Positions 14,184-20,435 of a DNA stretch of 22,224 nt are shown here, piece after piece. Below the pieces are notes generated by a model that was not told the DNA's origin, ran no database searches, and saw only the letters and a list, made by a program, of their open reading frames with translations. The DNA is from Candidatus Mancarchaeum sp. (lineage in GTDB: Archaea > Micrarchaeota > Micrarchaeia > Micrarchaeales > Micrarchaeaceae), in contig DAHXOG010000003.1 of assembly GCA_027364995.1 (NCBI GenBank), positions 1 to 22,224 on the forward strand. Direction: 5' to 3'. Numbering within the stretch: position 1 is the stretch's first letter; each line of letters opens with the position of its first letter. The position numbers and the translations under genes were made by a program.

Positions 14184-14669
14184 TCATACACGCCTTCCGC
14201 GCTTGCCTCCAGGCCTTCTTGTTGTGTCAGTCGGTATTGGGGTCACGTCTTCTATCCTGTTAACGCGCAAACCGCTCCTTGCCAACACTCTTACCACGGC
14301 CTGTGCGCCATGCCCTGGTGTCTTCGAGTTATGGCCACCGGGTGCCCTTATCTCTATATTAATGTTGGATATTCCCTTTTCCTTTGCAGCCGCAGCCACC
14401 TTGTACGCTGCCTGCATTGCCGCGTACGGAGAGCCCTCCTGGCTATCCGTGTTTACCATCATTCCGCCGCTTCCTACGGCAATGGTCTCCGCGCCGCTTA
14501 TGTCCGTAAGCGTTATTATAGTATCATTCTTGGAAGAATACACGTGCGCAACCGCAAGCCTTTCCGGCCTCGGTTTCGCCTTGGTCTCTTCCATTGCCTT
14601 TGCTTCGTAAGACTGAACCTCCTTCTTCTGCTTTTTCACTCCTTCATTAGTAGTAGCCTTTTTAGCCAT
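14184..14669 (-). CDS. rps11: 30S ribosomal protein S11 (uS11)
   Basis: 161 residues. Core motifs are [49 protein letters not shown] and the C-terminal [23 protein letters not shown], which is the rRNA-contacting tail. An N-terminal extension of about 40 mostly charged residues precedes the core. ATG 14669 (MAKKATTN) has GGTGTT three bases upstream; a TTG at 14684 is in frame but overlaps S4 and precedes that site. It starts 11 bases after the S4 stop. It is not followed by rpoD, unlike the common archaeal order. Confidence 0.95.
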   Translation of the reverse strand: MAKKATTNEGVKKQKKEVQSYEAKAMEETKAKPRPERLAVAHVYSSKNDTIITLTDISGAETIAVGSGGMMVNTDSQEGSPYAAMQAAYKVAAAAKEKGISNINIEIRAPGGHNSKTPGHGAQAVVRVLARSGLRVNRIEDVTPIPTDTTRRPGGKRGRRV

Positions 14670-14680
14670 AAAAACACCAA

Positions 14681-15208
14681 TCAATTAGTTGCCTTTTCCA
14701 CTTCAGCCTCCTCCGGCTTGCTCACTGGCGCAATCTCTATGGGTTTATAATACCCTATCTTGTGCTCCTCTTCGATGCTTACAAGGTATCCTGGTATTGT
14801 AAACTTGCGCCCATTTATGGATATGAATCCATGGGTTATCAATTGCCTCGCCTGCTTCATGCTGCGTGCCATGCCATTCCTGTATACCACAGACTCCAGC
14901 CTTCTATCAAGTATTGTTCGCTCGTTAAGTTCAAGGATCTTTTCCGTCTCGGTATCATTGCTTATTATGCCGAGCTTTACGAGCCTTGCCTTAAGCGCCT
15001 GCTCCACGTTGGCCATTCCTACGCCTCCTGACAACAGAAGCCTTACGTTACCTCTTATCCTGCTAAGCTCGCTCTGGACTTTCCAAAGCTCGCTCATGTT
15101 CTTAAGGCCGTATTCCTTTATCAAAGCGTTGTCCGCATTTATCCTCGTTAAGTTCCATATGTCTTTTGGCTTGTCAAATTTTTTCCTGTTTCTTTTAGGT
15201 GCTCCCAA
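14681..15208 (-). CDS. rps4: 30S ribosomal protein S4 (uS4)
   Basis: 175 residues, normal for archaeal uS4. Key parts are [48 protein letters not shown] and the S4 RNA-binding fold [20 protein letters not shown]. The start is TTG at 15208 (Met-Gly-Ala-Pro-Lys), supported by GTGAT three bases upstream and 15 bases after the S13 stop. It binds 16S rRNA early in 30S assembly. The C-terminus is acidic ([13 protein letters not shown]). It sits in the order S13-S4-S11, which is standard for archaea. Confidence 0.95.
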   Translation of the reverse strand: MGAPKRNRKKFDKPKDIWNLTRINADNALIKEYGLKNMSELWKVQSELSRIRGNVRLLLSGGVGMANVEQALKARLVKLGIISNDTETEKILELNERTILDRRLESVVYRNGMARSMKQARQLITHGFISINGRKFTIPGYLVSIEEEHKIGYYKPIEIAPVSKPEEAEVEKATN

Positions 15209-15223
15209 TCAATCACTCTATAA

Positions 15224-15781
15224 CTACTTTTTATCCTTTGCAGGCGCGGATCCAGGCTTCTGCGCGCTCTTCTTAGTAACGCCCATTGTGGTGCCAGTCC
15301 TGCCAGTTGACCTTGTGTGTTGTCCACGCACCTTCTGGCCGTATTGGTGCCTGCTGCCTCTCCATGTCCTTAATGTTACGTCCCTCCCTATATCCTGTCT
15401 TTTGGCGAATATAAGATCGTTTCCTACTATGTGTAAGTCCTTTCCAGTCTCAAAATCCTTATTCCTGTTAAGCATGAATGTCGGTATTCCGTATTTCTCG
15501 GGGTTCTTTATCAATGCCTCGAGCTTTGCAATGCTCTCATCGTCAAGCGAGCCTATTTCGGCATATGGGTCCATGCCAAGCTTATCCTCAACAGCATGGC
15601 TCATCGCCTTTGCCATATTATTGCCTATGCCCTTTACCGAGTCTATAGCCCTGACTACGCTGTAGCTGCCGTTGACGTCCTTTCCAGCTATCCTTATTAT
15701 GGATGTAAGCTTTGAGGACGGTTCCTTCTTTCCGTGCTGTTTTTCGCTTCCTTGAGCATTTTTTTCCTTTTCTTCTGCCAT
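15224..15781 (-). CDS. rps13: 30S ribosomal protein S13 (uS13)
   Basis: 185 residues. The core begins IIRIAGKDVNGSYSVVRAID and has VKGIGNNMAKA (helix-two-turn-helix), IPTFMLNRNKDFETGKDLHIV and the basic tail WRGSRHQYGQKVRGQHTRST. A charged 27-residue N-terminal extension (EEKEKNAQGSEKQHGKK) precedes it. ATG 15781 is chosen because GGTGTT lies three bases before it; a longer frame to 15907 only reads through the tRNA-Ser gene. The first base after the tRNA discriminator is 12 bases from this ATG, so tRNA 3' processing would create an mRNA with a 12-base leader. It is the first protein gene of the minus-strand cluster. Confidence 0.95.
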   Translation of the reverse strand: MAEEKEKNAQGSEKQHGKKEPSSKLTSIIRIAGKDVNGSYSVVRAIDSVKGIGNNMAKAMSHAVEDKLGMDPYAEIGSLDDESIAKLEALIKNPEKYGIPTFMLNRNKDFETGKDLHIVGNDLIFAKRQDIGRDVTLRTWRGSRHQYGQKVRGQHTRSTGRTGTTMGVTKKSAQKPGSAPAKDKK

Positions 15782-15809
15782 TTTAACACCATACGCCAGG
15801 GCTGGGATA

Positions 15810-15825
15810 TTCAGCTTTAAGCATT
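15810..15825 (-). other. T-loop intron of tRNA-Ser (59/60)
   Basis: A 16-base intron (TGCTTAAAGCTGAATA) removed between positions 59 and 60 of the tRNA. Its 3' part TGAA pairs with TTCA of the T-loop to make the central helix of the splice motif. The position is inferred from folding. Confidence 0.8.
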
Positions 15826-15855
15826 TGAACCCAGAAGGCTCGAGAGCCATGCGCT

Positions 15856-15867
15856 TGCTGTGGATAA
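15856..15867 (-). other. Anticodon-loop intron of tRNA-Ser (37/38)
   Basis: A 12-base intron (TTATCCACAGCA) at the canonical 37/38 site. The central helix CTGG/ACAG has three pairs and one G-A mismatch, and the intron leaves only a five-base terminal loop, so the motif is relaxed. Confidence 0.72.
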
Positions 15868-15925
15868 TTCCAGGCGCACGCGATACCGGTTTCCGCCACC
15901 CTGGCATTCAAGCTATAATTCTAAC

Positions 15926-15938
15926 ACTATATAATTTA
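15926..15938 (-). promoter_or_regulatory. Promoter of tRNA-Ser / S13 operon
   Basis: A TATA-like AAATTATATAG on the minus strand is centred about 26 bases before the tRNA 5' end, the usual distance between an archaeal TATA box and the transcription start. Confidence 0.6.
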
Positions 15939-15963
15939 GCTTTTACCTTTTTCCTGTGCGCAT

Positions 15964-16051
15964 AAGCATACTATCAAACAGCCTATCCAAGCGTTTCAAA
16001 GCGCTTGCAGGCTGCATAACCTTGCCCATGCGGGATGTGATAAGTATGCTT
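15964..16051. ncRNA. Strongly foldable intergenic element (possible structured RNA)
   Basis: In the gap between tRNA-Ser and the small genes, an outer stem of 13 pairs with one bulged base (15964-15976 with 16038-16051) encloses a hairpin of two six-pair stems: CAGCCT/AGGCTG (15979-15984, 16009-16014) and CAAGCG/CGCTTG (15988-15993, 16002-16007) with loop TTTCAAAG. A small CCC-ATGC-GGG hairpin lies beside it. A further inverted repeat CCCATGC/GCATGGG (16025-16031, 16077-16083) interleaves with the outer stem, so a pseudoknot or switch is possible. On the minus strand ATATATAAATATAAAC (16070-16055) could serve as TATA box, though a start 25 bases on would clip the outer stem. It matches no RNA family I recognise; it may be an ncRNA, an operon leader, or a 3' end of the small-gene operon. 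Confidence 0.4.
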
Positions 16052-16197
16052 TGTTTATATTTATATATCTTGCTATGCATGGGTTAAAACCAATATTGTT
16101 GCCATAGTCAAAGTCCGGCATAAATATCGCTTTGCTGCAAATGCAATAATATATCTTTAACATGAAATAATAAGGAAAAATAAGGGAGCGCTTGCCA

Positions 16198-16365
16198 TTA
16201 TTCCTTTAAGTTATACTGCTCCCTTTCGTCGGCCCATACGAACCTGTAGACATTGTCGCGCTCCTTCACCATTGCGACTGGCCTTGCATTCATCGAATCC
16301 TTCTCCAAAAACCTTTCAAGCCTACGATGCCTTATCTTTTTGATAATATTCGTAAAAATCACCAT
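16198..16365 (-). CDS. Small conserved-looking protein of unknown function, 55 aa
   Basis: A 55-codon frame beginning at ATG 16365, overlapping the end of the upstream 49-residue gene: ATGGTGA holds its start and that gene's TGA. The protein starts MVIFTNIIKKIRHRRLERFL, then has EKDSMNARPVAMVKERD and ends NVYRFVWADEREQYNLKE. It is basic in the first third, with no membrane segment and no cysteines. The composition (Trp, Tyr, Arg, Glu) looks like a real folded protein rather than a random frame. I do not recognise the family. Operon position after a RAM-like protein suggests a shared function. A binding partner or small regulator is possible. Confidence 0.6.
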   Translation of the reverse strand: MVIFTNIIKKIRHRRLERFLEKDSMNARPVAMVKERDNVYRFVWADEREQYNLKE

Positions 16366-16508
16366 TCAATATTTCTGTCCTTCATGTACTTCCTGATTAT
16401 CAGGAATTGAAGCTTTTCCGCCTGCTCCTTTATCTCTGGATCATTCTTCATGTAATCCATTACGGCCTTGTCTATCCTTCTATTTATATTGAAACTCTTT
16501 ATGCTCAT
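16359..16508 (-). CDS. Small helical protein of unknown function, 49 aa
   Basis: A 49-codon frame from ATG 16508, overlapping the RAM-like gene's TGA (ATGA) with GGTGAA right before it. The protein begins MSIKSFNINRRIDKAVMDYM and continues KNDPEIKEQAEKLQFLIIRK to end YMKDRNIEW; it is predicted by eye to be mostly two helices. It overlaps the next small gene by seven bases. The three genes (RAM-like, 49 aa, 55 aa) follow a tight overlapping order that speaks for co-translation. No family is recognised. Confidence 0.6.
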   Translation of the reverse strand: MSIKSFNINRRIDKAVMDYMKNDPEIKEQAEKLQFLIIRKYMKDRNIEW

Positions 16509-16822
16509 TTCACCGCCTTCTTGAGATCCATCGCGCTTACAAACCTTCCGTACTTAGGTCCTGCAACTGCGGCTATCGACCTCTCCACTTTGTCATACAT
16601 ATTATCGTCGAACTTCGCCTTTACCATATAGCCTATGTCCCCCTCCGTAACGCATACCTCATCCACATTCTCTATGCTCACGAGCTTGTCGGCAAGCTCG
16701 TTTATGTCGGCTCCTGTCTGCGGCTTTATGAAGAAGAAGCTATGCATGAAATCGCTCTTAGTCCTCAGCTTGCACGGTATTCTATTTTCCGCTTTCGCGT
16801 GGTTTTTCTTATTATTATTCAT
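16505..16822 (-). CDS. Stand-alone RAM-like (Lrp/AsnC effector domain) protein
   Basis: A 105-residue protein without a DNA-binding domain. After a basic N-terminal stretch (NNNKKNHAKAENRIPCKLRTK) residues 27-100 follow the RAM pattern: FFFIKPQTGADINELADKL, VDEVCVTEGDIGYMVKAKF, and a helix ending in GRFVSAMDL. Stand-alone RAM proteins can bind amino acids or form hetero-oligomers with Lrp-type regulators. Start ATG 16822 has GGTGTA three bases upstream; two earlier ATG codons (16840, 16837) precede that site. It is first in an operon with two tiny genes. An EF-1 beta identity was considered and does not fit. The fold assignment is by pattern and moderately sure. Confidence 0.65.
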   Translation of the reverse strand: MNNNKKNHAKAENRIPCKLRTKSDFMHSFFFIKPQTGADINELADKLVSIENVDEVCVTEGDIGYMVKAKFDDNMYDKVERSIAAVAGPKYGRFVSAMDLKKAVK

Positions 16823-17301
16823 CTTTACACCAATCATCATAAATCATGAATTCCAATATAACATTATCACTAACCATACAACTCAATTATACCGTAAAAA
16901 TGCAGAGACCATTGCCATTAAAAATGGCGCCAGAAGCAGAAAAAGAACGCTTTAAAGCATGAGGGGAAAAAGCCGGGGGTATAAAATTCGGTGGGTAACA
17001 CTCTATATTATAAGGAAATGACACAAACGACACGAAATCATTATATCTCATTTCTACGCCCCGGCCTGATATTATATATGACCAAACATAAATATATAGG
17101 CTATTACCAAAATAGATATATAATTTTAATTATATTACTAAATATCTTATTAAAATAACAATAAAACACTAATTATAATATAAATAACCCGTTTGGCATC
17201 AAGGAAATGTACTGAATATCCCTTAATGATACGCTACGAATATAACAAATAGATATAAATTATTATAAAGCGATGCATATTTATATTATAATATAAACAA
17301 T
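16823..17301. promoter_or_regulatory. AT-rich divergent intergenic region
   Basis: 479 bases without a convincing gene, between the minus-strand RAM operon and the plus-strand dual winged-helix gene. A BRE/TATA-like CCGAATTTTATA on the minus strand (16991-16980) would start a transcript near 16958, giving the RAM operon a leader of about 136 bases; within it GCCATT-aaa-AATGGC (16914-16928) can form a six-pair hairpin. From 17080 to 17300 the DNA is nearly all A/T with many TATA-like runs; the one near 17275-17286 is placed for a leaderless transcript of the gene starting at 17302. Confidence 0.5.
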
Positions 17302-18666
17302 ATGGCATGGATGACAATGGCGCACGATAAGCAATTGCCAGATAAGGTAAGGCATGTTTTCGAGGAGATGAAAAATAACGGAAAAAGGAAGCTCTCACTA
17401 GTGTTAATAAAAGGCAATTATTACGTAAACGAATATACAACCCATTTCTCCGGAAAATACGGCAGAACCATAACGGTGTCCAGATATATCGGAAGGATAG
17501 GCGCAGACGGTACATTCACGGAGGCAAAACACAGGAAACAGGAAACAATGGTAAAGAACGTAAAGGAATTCATATCCAATAAGGAATCTATCAGCATACA
17601 GGACAAACTAATGCATCCTGATAATACCGATACTGCAATGCTTGAAATCCTGAGCGCTGATGGAAGGATCACCATAACAAAACTTGCGAAAAGGCTTTCC
17701 ATGAGCGTTGCGGCCTGCAAATACAGGCTGAAGAGGCTGGAGCAGAGGTATTCGATAAGGTATACCGTAGAGTTCGGGCCCAGGCCATTCGGATTTTTTA
17801 GGTATATCGCACTTGTTAAATTCAGCCATGAAAAACCTGACATTGAGGAATTTAAAAAGGTGCTTGAAAAGGAGCCATTGGTGCAGATGGTCCTTCCATT
17901 AAGCGGAAGCTACCATTTTTTGCTATATTTTCTTGCTGAAAACACGCAGTTATTGGAAGACACAATATACCGTATAAGGTCTGCACCTACGATCTCAAGG
18001 TTCAAAGCGTACTGGAACGTAACATACATATCAAGGGCGTATGGATATGTGCCTATGCGGCAAGAATTCGTGGATGGCCTTTCGGAAAAGGTATGGCATA
18101 AATCGAGGGAAAGCCCAAGGAGGAACAAGGATCAGCTATTGGAAAGGGAGTACATCGTTCTTAAGGAGTTGAATGCCAACGGAAGGATAAACTTTTCCGA
18201 TCTTGACGCTAAATACGGGCTTGGCGCAGGCGCATCGGATTATACATACAACAGGCTTGTGAAAAACGGCATTATAGAGCGCATAACGATAAACATGATG
18301 TCCATACCAATGAAGTATCCAATGCTTTTCATTGCAAAGCAACCGGATATAGAAGGCTTCAATGCCCACAGGAACGAGTTTAGGATAAAGCTTATAACAT
18401 TGCCAAACACACCAACAAACAGGTATGCAATAATGGGGGACATAGGCTCCCCTTACGGATTCCTGTTTATAATGCCAGTATATACGAGCGCGTCCGAAGC
18501 AGAAAAAGAGCTTATGGATCTCTCAAAGCAGAAAATCAGAGACATAGAAGGATTAATAATTACGGATATTGCATTAGGCTCAATAGGATTCAGAAGAGCT
18601 CCAATAGAAATCACAAATCAGTACAAATACCTGCAAAAACTAGAAAGTCAAGGAAAAGATGTATAA
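17302..18666 (+). CDS. Dual winged-helix/RAM-like regulator with extra N-terminal domain
   Basis: A 454-residue protein built from two Lrp-like units in one chain. Residues 31-75 (LSLVLIKGNYYVNEYTTHFS...VSRYIGRIGADGTF) resemble the YxYEYT..YIGRI..DG motif found at the start of many DDE transposases, here without any catalytic domain. Unit 1 has a winged helix at about 110-150 (NTDTAMLEILSADGRITITK, LSMSVAACKYRLKRLEQRY) and a RAM-like domain at 160-250. Unit 2 has a winged helix at about 280-325 (EREYIVLKELNANGRINFSD) and a RAM-like domain at 330-440. The left-edge gene is a paralogue of unit 2 at least. No Shine-Dalgarno precedes ATG 17302. Function is presumably transcriptional control; targets are unknown. 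A shared flank follows the stop. Confidence 0.82.
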   Translation: MAWMTMAHDKQLPDKVRHVFEEMKNNGKRKLSLVLIKGNYYVNEYTTHFSGKYGRTITVSRYIGRIGADGTFTEAKHRKQETMVKNVKEFISNKESISIQDKLMHPDNTDTAMLEILSADGRITITKLAKRLSMSVAACKYRLKRLEQRYSIRYTVEFGPRPFGFFRYIALVKFSHEKPDIEEFKKVLEKEPLVQMVLPLSGSYHFLLYFLAENTQLLEDTIYRIRSAPTISRFKAYWNVTYISRAYGYVPMRQEFVDGLSEKVWHKSRESPRRNKDQLLEREYIVLKELNANGRINFSDLDAKYGLGAGASDYTYNRLVKNGIIERITINMMSIPMKYPMLFIAKQPDIEGFNAHRNEFRIKLITLPNTPTNRYAIMGDIGSPYGFLFIMPVYTSASEAEKELMDLSKQKIRDIEGLIITDIALGSIGFRRAPIEITNQYKYLQKLESQGKDV

Positions 18667-18683
18667 TCCAAGTTTAATCTCCG

Positions 18684-18785
18684 TCGCCGCCTCCCATCAA
18701 AATCACTAAATATTTATATTTCAAGCAAAAATGGAACTAATGTATTTAAATACATTTCTTTCTTTACGTGTGTAATGACGTAAAA
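18684..18785 (+). repeat. Duplicated 3' flank, copy 2 (partner at 557-659)
   Basis: Matches the flank of the left-edge gene. It contains a perfect 16-base palindrome ATGTATTTAAATACAT (18740-18755) and the 14-codon frame 18731-18775 (MELMYLNTFLSLRV), the same length as in copy 1 with about 10 of 45 bases changed and no gaps. In both places the next gene is convergent, and about 75-90 bases follow before its stop. Confidence 0.65.
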
Positions 18786-18860
18786 GCGTACTCTCTAACG
18801 TTTGACGTATTATTGCAAAAAAGCAAAGGGCATCCATCCAAGCGTTATAAGCTATAACCT

Positions 18861-20303
18861 CTATTCGAGCTTCGGCTTTACCGCAGGGAAGGGCAATACC
18901 TCTTTTATCGATGCCGTATCCGTAAGTATCATTGCAAGCCTGTCTATGGATACGCCAATCCCTGCGGTGGGCGGCATGCCATATTCTATGGCCTCAAGGA
19001 AATCCTCATCGCTCGGCGGAGCCTCGGCATCGCCCTTTTTCCTTTCGGCATCCTGCTCCTCGAACTTCTTCCTCTGCTCTAACGGATCCGTAAGCTCGGA
19101 ATAGCAGTTTGTTTCTTCCTTTCCTGCCAAATAAAGCTCAAACCTCTCGCTGAGCTTCGGGTTGCCCCTCTTGTCCTTTGTCAACGGGCACATGTACGCA
19201 GGGAAATCAAGCACAAATGCAGGGTTAAAAAGCTCCGGCTTTATGTATTTGTCGAACAGCGCATCCGCCACATGGTACGCATTGATAATGCCTATCTCCA
19301 AATTCTCCTTCTTGGCTACCTCCTTGGCCTGTGCATCGCTAAGCTCTGCAACGTCTATGCCAGTCTTCTTCTTTATCTCATCTACCCAGTATACCCTCTT
19401 GAATGGAGGCGTGAAGTCAATCTCTTTGCCTTGGTATTTTATCTTTGTCGTGCCGAAAAGCTTTGTCACGAGCTTGGATAGCATGTCCTCAGTCATGGCC
19501 ATGAAGTCGTTGTAGTCCTTGTAAGCCTCGTATAATTCTATCTGCGTGAACTCCGGGTTGTGCGTAGAGTCTATGTCCTCGTTCCTGAAGTCCTTCGATA
19601 CCTCATACACCTTCTCGAATCCGCCTATTATGAGCCTCTTAAGGTATAGCTCATCGGATATCCTCAAGTAAAAATCGCTTCCCAAAGCCTTATAATGCGT
19701 AATGAAGGGCTCGGCATTCGCGCCTCCGTATGTGGGCTGCAGTATCGGAGTCTCGAATTCGACATAGCCATTGGAATCCAGATAATTCCTGAGAAAGCTC
19801 AAAATCCTTGCCCTTGTCTTGAAAAATCCTCTTACCTCGGGGTTTGCTATTAAGTCAAGATACCTCTTCCTGTACCTCAATTCAGTGTCATTTAGCCCGT
19901 GGAACTTCTCGGGCAACTGCCTCAACGACTTCCCCAGCATTGTTATGGTCTTGGCCTCTATGCTTATCTCGCCCCTTTTGGTCTTCCCTATGGTGCCGTT
20001 TATGCCCAATATGTCTCCGGAATCAACCATGTCGAGAAGTTCCATGGAATCCTTTTCCGTTATGTTTGATGCCGCAAGTATCTGTATCTTGCCGCTTTCG
20101 TCAAGCAAGTCTATGAAATACAGCTGTCCCATGCGCCTTATGCTTATTGCCCTTCCAGCAACGCTTGCGCTCTTGCCCTCCAATTTCTCATAGTTCGATC
20201 TTATGTCGTAAGCGTGCATCTCCTGCTTGAACGTATATGGGTAAGCATTAATGCCAATGTCCCTTAATCTTTTCAGCTTTTCCAGTTTGAAATCGTCTAC
20301 CAT
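18861..20303 (-). CDS. lysS: Lysyl-tRNA synthetase, class II
   Basis: Attaches lysine to tRNA-Lys; 480 residues from the chosen start. An N-terminal OB-fold anticodon-binding domain (SVAGRAISIRRMGQLYFIDL) is followed by the class II core: motif 1 near FLRNYLDSNGYVEFETPILQ, motif 2 FRNEDIDSTHNPEFTQIELY and motif 3 GIGVSIDRLAMILTDTASIK. YGGANAEPFITHYKALGSDF and KETNCYSELTDPLEQRKKFE (substrate-binding) are typical of LysRS. Many archaea use the unrelated class I enzyme, so this lineage uses the class II form. ATG 20303 is preferred because GTGATG lies three bases upstream; GTG 20312 and ATG 20309 are in frame. No neighbour is in the same operon. Confidence 0.95.
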   Translation of the reverse strand: MVDDFKLEKLKRLRDIGINAYPYTFKQEMHAYDIRSNYEKLEGKSASVAGRAISIRRMGQLYFIDLLDESGKIQILAASNITEKDSMELLDMVDSGDILGINGTIGKTKRGEISIEAKTITMLGKSLRQLPEKFHGLNDTELRYRKRYLDLIANPEVRGFFKTRARILSFLRNYLDSNGYVEFETPILQPTYGGANAEPFITHYKALGSDFYLRISDELYLKRLIIGGFEKVYEVSKDFRNEDIDSTHNPEFTQIELYEAYKDYNDFMAMTEDMLSKLVTKLFGTTKIKYQGKEIDFTPPFKRVYWVDEIKKKTGIDVAELSDAQAKEVAKKENLEIGIINAYHVADALFDKYIKPELFNPAFVLDFPAYMCPLTKDKRGNPKLSERFELYLAGKEETNCYSELTDPLEQRKKFEEQDAERKKGDAEAPPSDEDFLEAIEYGMPPTAGIGVSIDRLAMILTDTASIKEVLPFPAVKPKLE

Positions 20304-20435
20304 AACCATCACTGTAAAATACGCAATAACTCCTTAGTCAAACTATAAAATAGTAATGTATAAACTGTTACTGCCGTAAAAACTTGTTCTATAAAATATA
20401 TAATATTCTTGGTGCAATAAAACATATGTGATTTT

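Larger units (their letters stand above)
15794..15905 (-). tRNA. tRNA-Ser(GGA) with two introns (37/38 and 59/60)
   Basis: Minus-strand class II tRNA. The acceptor GCCAGGG (15905-15899) pairs perfectly with CCCTGGC (15801-15795); discriminator G at 15794 is the archaeal serine type. The D-stem is GCGG/TCGC with GG in the loop; the anticodon stem is TGCGC/GCGCA; the long variable arm is GGCT-CTCG-AGCC; the T-stem is CTGGG/CCCAG. The anticodon loop region is 19 bases and the T-loop region 23, so introns of 12 and 16 bases are inferred. In the T-arm the 4-bp helix TTCA/TGAA is flanked by 3-base bulges AAT and TAT, with GCT/AGC beyond: a canonical bulge-helix-bulge. Cutting both bulges after the second base restores the 7-base loop TTCAAAT. 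The same rule in the anticodon arm gives loop CTGGAAA, anticodon GGA. The mature length is 84 including the discriminator. Confidence 0.88.

Noticed and set aside
14670..14684. TTG 14684 as the S11 start
   Set aside because: It overlaps the S4 stop and precedes the GGTGTT that serves ATG 14669.
15782..15907. A 42-residue N-terminal extension of S13
   Set aside because: These bases are the tRNA-Ser gene; S13 has a proper GGTGTT-aaa-ATG at 15781.
16505..16822. Elongation factor 1-beta
   Set aside because: The alpha/beta pattern and small size were suggestive, but EF-1 beta motifs are missing and the RAM pattern with a GD turn fits better.
16762..16842. C/D box small RNA overlapping the RAM gene start
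   Set aside because: An ATGATGA box and a CTGA are present, but the sequence between is the coding start of a good gene and no paired C'/D' boxes are seen.
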